From Acidobacteriaceae bacterium (GTDB lineage Bacteria; Acidobacteriota; Terriglobia; Terriglobales; Acidobacteriaceae): 5,903 nt of DNA. The stretch covers positions 1-5,903 of the forward strand of contig JASHUR010000310.1 in assembly GCA_030039895.1 (NCBI GenBank), in the 5' to 3' direction. The first letter of the stretch is position 1. The number at the start of each line of letters is the position of its first letter. Under the pieces are notes generated by a model. The model was not told the origin of the DNA. It was given only the letters and a program-made list of their open reading frames with translations, and made no database searches. The position numbers and the translations under genes were made by a program. Positions 1-5,903 of this stretch are shown piece by piece.

Positions 1-1054
1 TGAACTTCTCCGAGTTCCATGTGTTCACGTCGGCGGGTGCGGGAAGACTTTCAGCGGCGATGTCGATGACGGTGAAGTAAGGCGCGCAGAGCTTGTCGCG
101 GTGGGAGTAGGCCTCGGCATAGATCTCTTTAGCGAGGGCGAGTGCGGGGCCTCCGGCTTCAGCGAGGCCGATGAGCTCTTCGAGCCAGGTGGTTCCGGCT
201 GTTTTGAGGTGAACGCCGCTGTTGTACTGTTTAATGAAACGGTGGATGACCGGATAGATGGAGAATTTATCGCTGCCGGAATGCACGCTGAGCTTGAGGT
301 TGGCGGGCAGGCCATAGCGCGCAACCGCGTGCTGGATAACCGCCATGTCGAGGGTCATTTCGCGTGCAAACTGCGCGAGGTCGCCGACATAGTCGACGCC
401 CTTGTTGAAGCGCCCGCTGAACTTAGGGGCGATGGTCTGAAGAGCGATACCTTCATCGGCGACAGCTGCGAGGATGACGAGCAAATCTTCGGGCGCTTGC
501 GCGAAGTCGGTCTCGTCCATGGAGATTTCAGCGATGAAATTTCCCTTCCCTTTTGCGGATTCGATTTTGCGGTAGACCTTGCCGGCCTCCTGCACAGCGA
601 GGAGGAACTTGACGGCGGTGCGGGAGAGATGGCCGGAGGTGATGAAGATGGTTTCGCCGGCTCCGCCAAGCTGCGTTGTACCGATGAGTTCGGAGTGCCG
701 GGCGACGAAGGCCTGAATAGCGGCGGGATCGGCGGGGCGTCCAATATAGTCCGCGACGTCGATGGTGTAGAAGTCGCAGGGTTCTAAAAAGCGATCGACG
801 TTGGTGAGGTTGATATGGTCGGCGTCGCAGAAGTAGGGCTTGTCCCAGTGGAGGGCCTTGACGGCTGCGTCGGCAGCAACGCGGACAGAAGACGGGCTGG
901 AGCCGATGATGGTGTGCTCGCGGTTGGACTTGTTCCAGACGGGAGCTACTTCAACACCTTGCTCGGAGGCAAGAACACACGCCTGGAGCTGAGCCTTTGC
1001 CTGATGCGCGAAGCGGTCACCTACCCCGAGGGAGAATTTGGGGAGGGTCTTCAT
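1..1054 (-). CDS. uxaE: Tagaturonate/fructuronate epimerase UxaE, 3' end cut off by the window
   Basis: The minus-strand frame from the ATG at 1054 stays open for 351 codons to the left edge, so the C-terminus is missing; I recall full-length family members as somewhat under 500 residues. The enzyme interconverts D-tagaturonate and D-fructuronate in the cytoplasm, joining the galacturonate and glucuronate routes, as described for Thermotoga maritima TM0440. Family blocks I recognise are FSLGVGDRFAHQ (residues 7-18), PVWNKSNREHTIIG (38-51), the acidic DADH at 77-80, KFSGRFNKGVDYVGD (211-225) and HSGSDKFSIYP (258-268). DADH and H258 are plausible metal or substrate ligands, which is inference. 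The start is supported by GAGGT at 1061-1065, six bases upstream, and by an ATGA overlap with the transporter stop, implying translational coupling. It is the third gene of a uxaC-transporter-uxaE operon. Family assignment is confident; exact substrate preference is not visible from sequence. Confidence 0.9.
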   Translation of the reverse strand, partial: MKTLPKFSLGVGDRFAHQAKAQLQACVLASEQGVEVAPVWNKSNREHTIIGSSPSSVRVAADAAVKALHWDKPYFCDADHINLTNVDRFLEPCDFYTIDVADYIGRPADPAAIQAFVARHSELIGTTQLGGAGETIFITSGHLSRTAVKFLLAVQEAGKVYRKIESAKGKGNFIAEISMDETDFAQAPEDLLVILAAVADEGIALQTIAPKFSGRFNKGVDYVGDLAQFAREMTLDMAVIQHAVARYGLPANLKLSVHSGSDKFSIYPVIHRFIKQYNSGVHLKTAGTTWLEELIGLAEAGGPALALAKEIYAEAYSHRDKLCAPYFTVIDIAAESLPAPADVNTWNSEKF

Positions 1055-1065
1055 GCGGGGACCTC
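1051..1065 (-). promoter_or_regulatory. uxaE ribosome binding site and ATGA stop/start overlap
   Basis: On the minus strand GAGGT (1065-1061) is followed by six bases and then ATG (1054-1052). The last base of the transporter TGA is at 1051, so stop and start share ATGA. This fixes the uxaE start and suggests ribosomes pass directly from the transporter to the epimerase, giving linked expression. Confidence 0.75.
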
Positions 1066-2355
1066 GACTTTGCGGAGTTTGGGTGCAAGCACGACGATGA
1101 AAGCCAATGCGACAAGATAGGCGCAGGAGGCCACGATGAAGAGGCTGACGTAGCTATGCGTGAGTTGGAGAATCCAGCCGGCGGCGGTGGCAACCAACAT
1201 GCCGCCGATGGACCCTGCACTGGTGCCGATGCCGACCACGGCGCCTACGGTGCTTCTGGGAAACATATCCGAGGCAGTGGTGAAGAGATTGGCGGACCAT
1301 CCCTGGTGCGCGGCGGTTGCGAGACTGAGTAGGGCGATGGCGGTCCATTCGGAGTGGAGACTGCCCGCGGTGAAAACGGGAACGACAGCGCAGGCGCAGA
1401 CGAACATGGCAGCAATGCGCGCGCGTGGAGGTGTCATGCCGAGTTTGAGAAAAGGCAAAGGCAGCCATCCGCCAAAGATGCTTCCCACTGAGGAGGCAGT
1501 GTAGATGACGATGAGCGGAAGCCCCAAGCCAGCAAGGCTGAGATGGAAGCGGCTGCTGAAGTATGAGGGCAGCCAGAAGAGGAAGAACCACCAGATGGGG
1601 TCGGTGAGAAATTTACCGACGGCGAAGGCCCAGGTTTGCCGATAGGCGAGCAGGCGCAGCCACTGCATGCCGGGGCCCATCTGCTGGGCGGCTTCTTCAT
1701 AGATGTGGCGCAGCTCGGCGCCGGTCAAAGTAGGGTGGTCTGCTGGTTTGCGATAGTTGCGGTACCACCAGATAATCCAGAGCAGGCTGAAGGTTCCGGT
1801 GATAAGGAAGGCTGCTCGCCAACTGTAGCGCAGCGCCACCCAGGGCACGATAGCCGGGGCGAGGATAGCTCCGACATTCGCGCCGGAGTTGAAGATGCCG
1901 GTGGCAAGCGACCGCTCACGCTGCGGGAACCACTCGGCGACGGTCTTGATGGCGGCGGGAAAGTTGCCGGATTCGCCGAGACCGAGAGAGAAGCGCGCGA
2001 CGCCGAACTCAAGGGCGGAGCCGGCCAGAGCATGGCCCATGGCGGACAGGCTCCAAAGGCCCATGAACAGGCAGTAGCCAATGCGGGTACCGAGCTTGTC
2101 GATTAACCGCCCCGCGCCCAACACGCCAATGGCATAGGCGAGCTGGAATGCGAAGACAATGTAGCCGTAATCGACCTCGGTCAGGCCTATGGCGTGGTGG
2201 AGGGTCGGCTTGAGGATGGCGATGACCTGGCGATCCATGTAATTGATGGAGGTCGCAAAGAAGAGCATGGCGCAGATGGTCCAACGCACATGTCCGAGCC
2301 GCGGGCTGCTGAAACCGCTTTCGTCCTGCTCAGGTTCTGTAGTGATTGGATCCAT
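1051..2355 (-). CDS. exuT: MFS hexuronate transporter, ExuT/ACS-family
   Basis: This is a 434-residue inner-membrane transporter of the major facilitator superfamily, anion:cation symporter family, with a length and hydrophobic profile typical of 12 membrane segments. The first segment ends in INYMDRQ (37-43), a hallmark of ExuT-like proteins. GRLIDKLGTRIG (82-93) is the MFS loop motif between segments 2 and 3. The block RFSLGLGESGNFPAAIK (121-137), then EWFPQRERSLATGIFNSGAN (141-160), is characteristic of hexuronate/sugar-acid members. The start is supported by AGGA at 2361-2364, five bases upstream of the ATG. It lies 32 bases downstream of uxaC and overlaps uxaE by four bases, so it very probably imports galacturonate and/or glucuronate by proton symport. 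The substrate is inferred from family and neighbours: related ACS members carry glucarate, galactonate or other acids, so the symbol is a best guess. Confidence 0.88.
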   Translation of the reverse strand: MDPITTEPEQDESGFSSPRLGHVRWTICAMLFFATSINYMDRQVIAILKPTLHHAIGLTEVDYGYIVFAFQLAYAIGVLGAGRLIDKLGTRIGYCLFMGLWSLSAMGHALAGSALEFGVARFSLGLGESGNFPAAIKTVAEWFPQRERSLATGIFNSGANVGAILAPAIVPWVALRYSWRAAFLITGTFSLLWIIWWYRNYRKPADHPTLTGAELRHIYEEAAQQMGPGMQWLRLLAYRQTWAFAVGKFLTDPIWWFFLFWLPSYFSSRFHLSLAGLGLPLIVIYTASSVGSIFGGWLPLPFLKLGMTPPRARIAAMFVCACAVVPVFTAGSLHSEWTAIALLSLATAAHQGWSANLFTTASDMFPRSTVGAVVGIGTSAGSIGGMLVATAAGWILQLTHSYVSLFIVASCAYLVALAFIVVLAPKLRKVEVPA

Positions 2356-2387
2356 GAGTGTCCTGACTCATTGAGCGTTGGTGAATC

Positions 2388-3782
2388 CTAGAGCTTGTAT
2401 GCCTTGCGGACCAGGTTATAGGCCAGATCGCGAACGACCTCGAAGGCTTCCTCTTCATCGAGGCGATGTTCGGCGACGAGCCGAGCCAGAAAAGCGCAGT
2501 CCATGCGGCGGGCCACGTCGTGACGTGCCGGAATGGAAAGAAATGCACGGGTGTCGTCGTTGAACCCAACGGTGTTGTAGAAGCCAGCAGTTTCCGTGGT
2601 CGCTTCCCGGAAGCGCAGCATGCCTTCGGGACTGTCGAAGAACCACCAGGGCGGACCGAGGCGGAGACAGGGGTAATGCCCGGCGAGTGGAGCGAGTTCG
2701 CGACTGTAGCTTGACTCGTCAAGGGTGAAAAGGATGATGGTGAGGTTGGCCTCGTTTCCGAAGCGATTGAGCAGCGGGCGAAGCGCGTAGACGTAGTCAG
2801 TGGGAGTGGGAATGTCGGCGCCGGTGTCGCGGCCGTAGCGCTCGTAGACCTGCTGATTATGGTTGCGGAAGCTGCCGGGATGAATCTGCATGACAAGGCC
2901 GTCGGCGACGCTCATGCGAGCCATTTCTGTGAGCATTTGCGCGCGGAAGAGCTCGCGCTGGTCGGCGCTGGCGGCACCGCTGAGGATGGCAAAGTAGAGG
3001 CTCGCGGCTTCTTCCTGAGAGAGGTCGGCGGTCCGCGCACTGGGATGGCCGTGATCGGTGGCGGTGCAGCCGAGTTGTTTGAACCGGGCGCGGGTTTTCT
3101 CGATAGCGCGGAGGTAGCCGGACCAGGTGGCGGTCTCTTCGCTGGCGAGCGCGCCAAGTTTGGCGACGTTGTCGCGGAAGCCGGCAAAGTCGGGGTCTAC
3201 GACGGGATCGGGACGGAAGGTAGGCAGAATGCGGCCGTGCCAGCCGGAGTCGCGAATGATGCGGTGGTCGTTGAGTGAGTCCAGAGGCGAGTCGGTGGTG
3301 GCGAGGACTTCGAGATGAAAGCGCTCATAGAGGGCGCGAGGCAGGAATTCGGGCGTGCGAAGCTTTTCAGCAACGACGTCGTAGTGGTGGTCTGCATTTT
3401 TGGCGGAGAGGCGCTCGGTGAGGCCGAAGAGTTCCTGAAAGGCATAGTCGAGCCACAGGCGAGTGGGGGTTCCGCGAAAGAGATAGTAATGCTCGGCGAA
3501 GAGCCGCCAGACTTTGCGCGGATTTTTGAGCTCGGGTACGCCGATCTCGAGGTCGTCCATGGAAACGCCCTGGCTGTAGAGCATGCGATAGACGTAGTGA
3601 TCGGGCTGAACGAAGAGCCTGGCGGGGTCGGGGAATGGCTGATTGTGCGCGAACCATGCGGCCTGCGTATGTCCGTGAGGGCTAACGATAGGCAGGCACT
3701 TTACGGATGCATAGAGGCGTTTGGCGATGGCGCGGGTTGTGGCGTCTGGCGGAAAAAGCCGGTCTTCATGAAGTAAGGTCAC
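2388..3782 (-). CDS. uxaC: Uronate (glucuronate/galacturonate) isomerase UxaC, divergent subtype
   Basis: This 464-residue protein is close to the usual UxaC length of about 470. It belongs to the amidohydrolase-like metal enzymes that isomerise glucuronate to fructuronate and galacturonate to tagaturonate in the cytoplasm, the first step after uptake. Visible landmarks are the metal HxH as PHGH (H36, H38), DHY (61-63), TTDSPLDSL (162-170), RPD (190-192), QIHPG (299-303), WWFFD (379-383) and NDDTRAF (408-414), which matches the family's C-terminal TDSR aspartate block. Several blocks depart from the Escherichia coli form: PHGH replaces YHCHL, and DHYVYRMLYSQG replaces DHYKWRAMR. It is therefore a separate subclade of UxaC. 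The start is GTG at 3782, with GAGGA at 3793-3797, ten bases upstream (rather long). No in-frame ATG or other start codon lies between this GTG and an upstream in-frame TAA. It is first gene of the operon and divergent from the regulator. Confidence 0.93.
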   Translation of the reverse strand: MTLLHEDRLFPPDATTRAIAKRLYASVKCLPIVSPHGHTQAAWFAHNQPFPDPARLFVQPDHYVYRMLYSQGVSMDDLEIGVPELKNPRKVWRLFAEHYYLFRGTPTRLWLDYAFQELFGLTERLSAKNADHHYDVVAEKLRTPEFLPRALYERFHLEVLATTDSPLDSLNDHRIIRDSGWHGRILPTFRPDPVVDPDFAGFRDNVAKLGALASEETATWSGYLRAIEKTRARFKQLGCTATDHGHPSARTADLSQEEAASLYFAILSGAASADQRELFRAQMLTEMARMSVADGLVMQIHPGSFRNHNQQVYERYGRDTGADIPTPTDYVYALRPLLNRFGNEANLTIILFTLDESSYSRELAPLAGHYPCLRLGPPWWFFDSPEGMLRFREATTETAGFYNTVGFNDDTRAFLSIPARHDVARRMDCAFLARLVAEHRLDEEEAFEVVRDLAYNLVRKAYKL

Positions 3783-3804
3783 AGCTTGAAGATCCTCGGT
3801 CCGA

Positions 3805-3834
3805 TTGGAACGAAAGCCCCATTGTAACTGTTAT
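3805..3834 (+). promoter_or_regulatory. Weak candidate promoter for the regulator gene
   Basis: On the plus strand TTGGAA (3805-3810) is followed by 18 bases and TGTTAT (3829-3834), each four of six matches to consensus. Transcription would start close to 3841, placing the palindrome at 3843-3855 directly downstream of the start and so allowing autoregulation. The leader would be about 140 bases. The match is weak and could be chance. Confidence 0.25.
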
Positions 3835-3850
3835 CGTGCAGAGAGGTCAG
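3821..3850 (-). promoter_or_regulatory. Candidate sigma-70-type promoter of the uxaC operon
   Basis: Read on the minus strand, CTGACC (3850-3845, four of six matches to TTGACA) is followed by an 18-base spacer and TACAAT (3826-3821, five of six matches to TATAAT). Transcription would start near 3814 and give a leader of about 30 bases that includes the uxaC ribosome binding site. The -35 box lies inside the palindrome at 3843-3855, the expected arrangement for a repressor that blocks RNA polymerase. Seen by eye only, with no start-site data. Confidence 0.5.
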
Positions 3851-3855
3851 ACCTC
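3843..3855. promoter_or_regulatory. Probable operator for the divergent GntR/FCD regulator
   Basis: GAGGTCAGACCTC is a perfect inverted repeat with 6-base arms around a central A. Its core GGTCAGACC fits the half-site layout NGTNNNACN known for FadR/FCD-type GntR regulators; the E. coli FadR site has the core GGTCCGACC. It is in the short divergent region between the regulator gene and its presumed target operon and overlaps the -35 box of the uxaC promoter candidate. Binding by this regulator is inference. Confidence 0.6.
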
Positions 3856-3971
3856 ACGGAAACCATTCCATAGCTATATTTCAACATGACTGGTTAAGAA
3901 CAACCTAAGAAAGGAATGAGATTGAGTGCTAATCTCGCTGTGCTGGGCAAATCTGCGTGAAAGGACGCGTC

Positions 3972-3982
3972 TTACCAGGTAA
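3972..3982. promoter_or_regulatory. Palindrome over the regulator start region
   Basis: TTACCAGGTAA is a perfect inverted repeat with 5-base arms around a central A. It ends one base before the ATG at 3984 and includes the AGGT that could act as that start's ribosome binding site. A bound repressor here, or a small RNA fold, could limit synthesis of the regulator. The half-sites (ACC then GGT) are in the opposite order to the 3843-3855 site, so it may not bind the same protein. A palindrome this short can occur by chance. Confidence 0.3.
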
Positions 3983-3983
3983 C

Positions 3984-4748
3984 ATGCGAAACCAGACGGC
4001 GCGAAGCCGGGAAGAACGCCTGACGATGCAGGTGGTCAACCACATTCGGGCCATGATCGAAGACGGAAGGCTGAAACCGGGGGACAAGATTCCACCGGAG
4101 CGTGAGTTTGCGCGGATGCTGAAGATCAGCAGGGCGAGCCTGCGGACGGGCATCGGATATCTGGCGGCGATGGGGGTGATGAAGGTCCGGCATGGAGTGG
4201 GGACTTTTGTAGCCGATGGGCCGCCGGAGATCGGGAAGGCGTCACTGGGGCTGATGGGGGCACTGCACGGCTTCCAGCCATGGCAGATGTTTGAGGCGCG
4301 GTTGCTGCTGGAAAGCAGTCTGGCAGCGCTGGCGGCGGAGCGCGGCAAGGAAGAGCATCTTACGGTTCTTGCAGAAGAGGTAGCGGAGATGTATGCGACA
4401 GTGGATGATCCGCAGGAGTATCTGATCCACGATGTGCGGTTTCACCGCACGATTGCGCAGGCCTCAGGGAACCCGATTCTGGCAGCACTGATGGAAACGG
4501 TGACCTCGACACTTTATGAGGAACGGCGGAAGACGGTGGAGTATGCACGGAACCTGAAGGAATCTGCGGAGACGCACCGGGAGATCTACCGGGCGATTCG
4601 GAGCAAGAACGGGGCGGAGGCGCGGAAGCTGATGGCAGAACACCTTCGAGTGGCGCAGTCTGAACAGGAACGGGAGACCCAGGCTGGGGCCTTGGAGCGT
4701 GAATTGACCCCTCGACTTAAGGCTCGACGGACTAAAAGCCAGAGCTGA
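3984..4748 (+). CDS. GntR-family (FadR/FCD subfamily) transcriptional regulator, probable uronate-responsive repressor
   Basis: From the ATG at 3984 the protein has 254 residues, typical for FCD regulators. Residues about 8-78 form the GntR winged helix: IRAMIEDGRLKPGDKIPPER (21-40), the recognition region ISRASLRTGIGYL (48-60), and the wing RHGVGTFV (69-76). Residues about 100-225 form the all-helical FCD ligand domain. Its metal tetrad is complete: D150, H154, H198, H220, with spacing nearly the same as in T. maritima TM0439, whose gene neighbours a uxaE there too. It is divergent from the uxaC operon, with a good operator candidate in between, so I infer repression relieved by a hexuronate or keto-uronate. 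The tail (about 235-254) is charged and basic. Start choice is uncertain: a GTG at 3957 would add nine residues (total 263) but has no visible ribosome site, whereas the ATG has AGGT at 3977-3980, unusually close. UxaR/UxuR/ExuR-like is a reasonable name, but I do not assign a symbol. Confidence 0.88.
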   Translation: MRNQTARSREERLTMQVVNHIRAMIEDGRLKPGDKIPPEREFARMLKISRASLRTGIGYLAAMGVMKVRHGVGTFVADGPPEIGKASLGLMGALHGFQPWQMFEARLLLESSLAALAAERGKEEHLTVLAEEVAEMYATVDDPQEYLIHDVRFHRTIAQASGNPILAALMETVTSTLYEERRKTVEYARNLKESAETHREIYRAIRSKNGAEARKLMAEHLRVAQSEQERETQAGALERELTPRLKARRTKSQS

Positions 4749-4832
4749 GGGATTTTGTGATGGCTGCGGCCGACGGAGTGGCTAGGATTTGCGGAGCGGA
4801 TGGAATGTGGGCAGGTGCTGGCTGTCTGAAGT
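4749..4832. other. Short spacer between convergent genes
   Basis: These 84 bases separate the stop of the regulator from the stop of the diguanylate cyclase. I looked for a hairpin followed by a T-run on both strands and see none, so termination here may be rho-dependent or use a weak structure. No open frame or repeat stands out. Confidence 0.5.
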
Positions 4833-5903
4833 TCATGTGTTTTCGTGGCGGGTCTGCTTGTTTACATACATGGCGGCGTCGGCGGCGCTGAGAAGACTAT
4901 CCTTGGTTGTACCATCCTCTGGATAGAGGGCAATGCCGACGCTGGCTGAACCGTGGACGGTGTAACCCTCGGCGACGAAGGGTTCATCAAGGCAGCGCTC
5001 AACCCGCTGAGCAACCTCATTGACCTCAGCGCCGTTGCGAACGTTGGGCAGCAGGACACCAAATTCGTCGCCACCAAGCCGGGCCAGCATATCCGCTGCG
5101 CGGAGCTGCCTTTTCACGCGGGACGCCACTTCCTGGAGATACATGTCTCCGACCTGGTGGCCGTAGGTATCATTCACCCGCTTGAAGTCATTGAGATCGA
5201 TGTAGATCAAGCCAAAAATGCCCGCATTCTGACGCGCCCGTTCGATGAGCTGATCGAGATAGCTTTCCAGCGAGAAGCGGTTGTGAATATTGGTGAGCAT
5301 ATCGAACTCGGAGCGGTGGACCAAATCGGAGTAAAGCCGCCGGGTTTCAATGGCCAAAGTGGCGAGCGATGCCGCCCTGGACAGGATCTGAGATTCGACT
5401 GCCTGGGGTTTGCTATCAAGATTTAACGCGGCATAGATTGTTCCGAGCGGGGGTCCGGAGCGGGAGTAAATCGGCTCCTGGATGACACGGAAAGGAGTGA
5501 GGTCAGCCGGGCAGTTTCCGAGTTGTGCTCCATCGAGGACCTGACACCAGGAGGGAATCCCACGCAGCCTTAACGAAACCAGTTGTGTGATGTTCTCGAT
5601 GATCTCAGCGAGAGGACGAGAGCCGTTGATGTCTTCGAGGATACGGCCGCGCTGTTGCTCGATATAAGCCAAGGTAGCGTTTTCGTAGCGCACTTTGCGT
5701 TCCCTGAGCCATTCCCTGACGATGGCTAGGACGAGCAACATGAGTAGCAATCCGACGAGAAGGATGAGATTGCGAACATTGAGCAATGAGGGCTTGGCGA
5801 CGATGGAAATATCGCTGAAGGAGCGCAGCAGGATGTTGAAGGGCACTTCCTGTTCGGTGGGGTTAATGGAGGTGGCTTGCACGGCCGTGCAAATGCCGGT
5901 GAC
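4833..5903 (-). CDS. Membrane-anchored GGDEF diguanylate cyclase, N-terminus beyond the right edge
   Basis: This frame is open to the last base, giving 356 visible C-terminal residues. It should make cyclic di-GMP from two GTP. Numbering from the GTG codon at 5882, residues about 38-58 are one membrane helix, with basic residues after it (REWLRERK). A GAF-like sensory region covers about 80-180. The GGDEF domain covers about 190-345: DMLTNIHNR (194-202), DLNDFKRVNDTYGHQVGD (229-246) and the intact active site GGDEF (270-274). RAAD (261-264) lies five residues before it and matches the inhibitory I-site, so product feedback is likely. The segment before the helix (VTGICTAVQ, then PFNILLRS and DISIVAKPSLL) reads like the end of a periplasmic OB-fold-like region, so the GTG at 5882 is probably not the true start. 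It is convergent to the regulator and not part of the uronate operon. What it senses cannot be seen. Confidence 0.9.
   Translation of the reverse strand, partial: VTGICTAVQATSINPTEQEVPFNILLRSFSDISIVAKPSLLNVRNLILLVGLLLMLLVLAIVREWLRERKVRYENATLAYIEQQRGRILEDINGSRPLAEIIENITQLVSLRLRGIPSWCQVLDGAQLGNCPADLTPFRVIQEPIYSRSGPPLGTIYAALNLDSKPQAVESQILSRAASLATLAIETRRLYSDLVHRSEFDMLTNIHNRFSLESYLDQLIERARQNAGIFGLIYIDLNDFKRVNDTYGHQVGDMYLQEVASRVKRQLRAADMLARLGGDEFGVLLPNVRNGAEVNEVAQRVERCLDEPFVAEGYTVHGSASVGIALYPEDGTTKDSLLSAADAAMYVNKQTRHENT
5877..5892. repeat. Perfect 16-bp palindrome near the right edge
   Basis: TTGCACGGCCGTGCAA is a perfect inverted repeat with 8-base arms and no spacer. It lies inside the open frame of the diguanylate cyclase and spans the GTG codon at 5882. 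If that GTG were the true start, it could be an operator; if the frame runs on, as I think, it is coding sequence and may be chance. Confidence 0.35.

Noticed and set aside
101..787. A 228-codon open frame on the plus strand opposite uxaE, and further long plus-strand frames at 815-1120 and 997-1332
   Set aside because: The minus strand here encodes a recognisable UxaE with conserved blocks. The plus frames have Gly/Asp/Glu-rich translations of the kind produced by antisense reading of GC-rich genes, with no known motif.
1636..2106. A 156-codon plus-strand frame within the transporter gene, with minus-strand shadows at 1154-1591 and 1725-2081
   Set aside because: The MFS frame covers this region completely with convincing membrane segments and motifs; the alternatives have low-complexity composition and no family features.
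2859..3278. Plus-strand frames of 139 and 153 codons (2859-3278, 3315-3776) opposite uxaC, and a 188-codon minus frame at 2330-2896
   Set aside because: uxaC accounts for the whole stretch with family motifs from end to end; these are antisense or frame-shifted shadows.
3875..3903. An alternative uxaC promoter, TTGTTC with AATATA 17 bases away on the minus strand
   Set aside because: The -10 match is poor (three of six) compared with TACAAT at 3826-3821, and the leader would be long.
3892..3905. GGTT and AACC arms separated by six bases in the divergent region
   Set aside because: Four-base arms are expected by chance in a 200-base region and the layout does not match the GGTNNNACC pattern of the stronger site.
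4749..4832. Possible rho-independent terminator between the convergent genes
   Set aside because: The only inverted arms found are three to four bases long and no T-run follows on either strand.

Overview
The window carries a hexuronate (galacturonate/glucuronate) catabolic locus and the start of an unrelated neighbour. The DNA is GC-rich and the genes are tightly packed. The protein sequences read most like soil Acidobacteria of the class Terriglobia (Granulicella/Edaphobacter/Terriglobus type). That placement rests on recalled protein style and not on a search.

Layout. On the minus strand, reading from about 3850 down to 1, there is a likely operon: uxaC (uronate isomerase, 2388-3782), a hexuronate MFS transporter of the ExuT/ACS type (1051-2355), and uxaE (tagaturonate/fructuronate epimerase, from 1054 off the left edge). 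uxaC and the transporter are 32 bases apart. The transporter stop overlaps the uxaE start as ATGA. A GntR/FCD-family regulator (about 3984-4748, plus strand) is divergent from the operon. The 201-base region between the divergent genes holds a perfect 13-bp palindrome (GAGGTCAGACCTC) of the FadR/FCD operator type. It overlaps the -35 box of a good candidate promoter for uxaC. A second, smaller palindrome lies over the regulator's translation start. Convergent to the regulator is a membrane-anchored diguanylate cyclase (4833 to the right edge, minus strand) whose N-terminus lies outside the window.

How the genes work together (inference from known families). The transporter imports galacturonate and glucuronate. 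UxaC isomerises them to tagaturonate and fructuronate. UxaE interconverts these two, so both sugars can flow through the fructuronate branch. That branch (UxuB reductase, UxuA dehydratase, KDG kinase and aldolase) is not in view. The regulator probably represses the operon until a uronate intermediate binds its metal-containing FCD domain.

I found no convincing new biological system here. The points most worth a second look are the operator/promoter overlap, the divergent UxaC sequence type, the choice of start for the regulator, and the off-window sensory part of the diguanylate cyclase. There is no RNA gene, CRISPR array, insertion sequence or clear rho-independent terminator that I can support, and no gene-free stretch longer than 300 bases.
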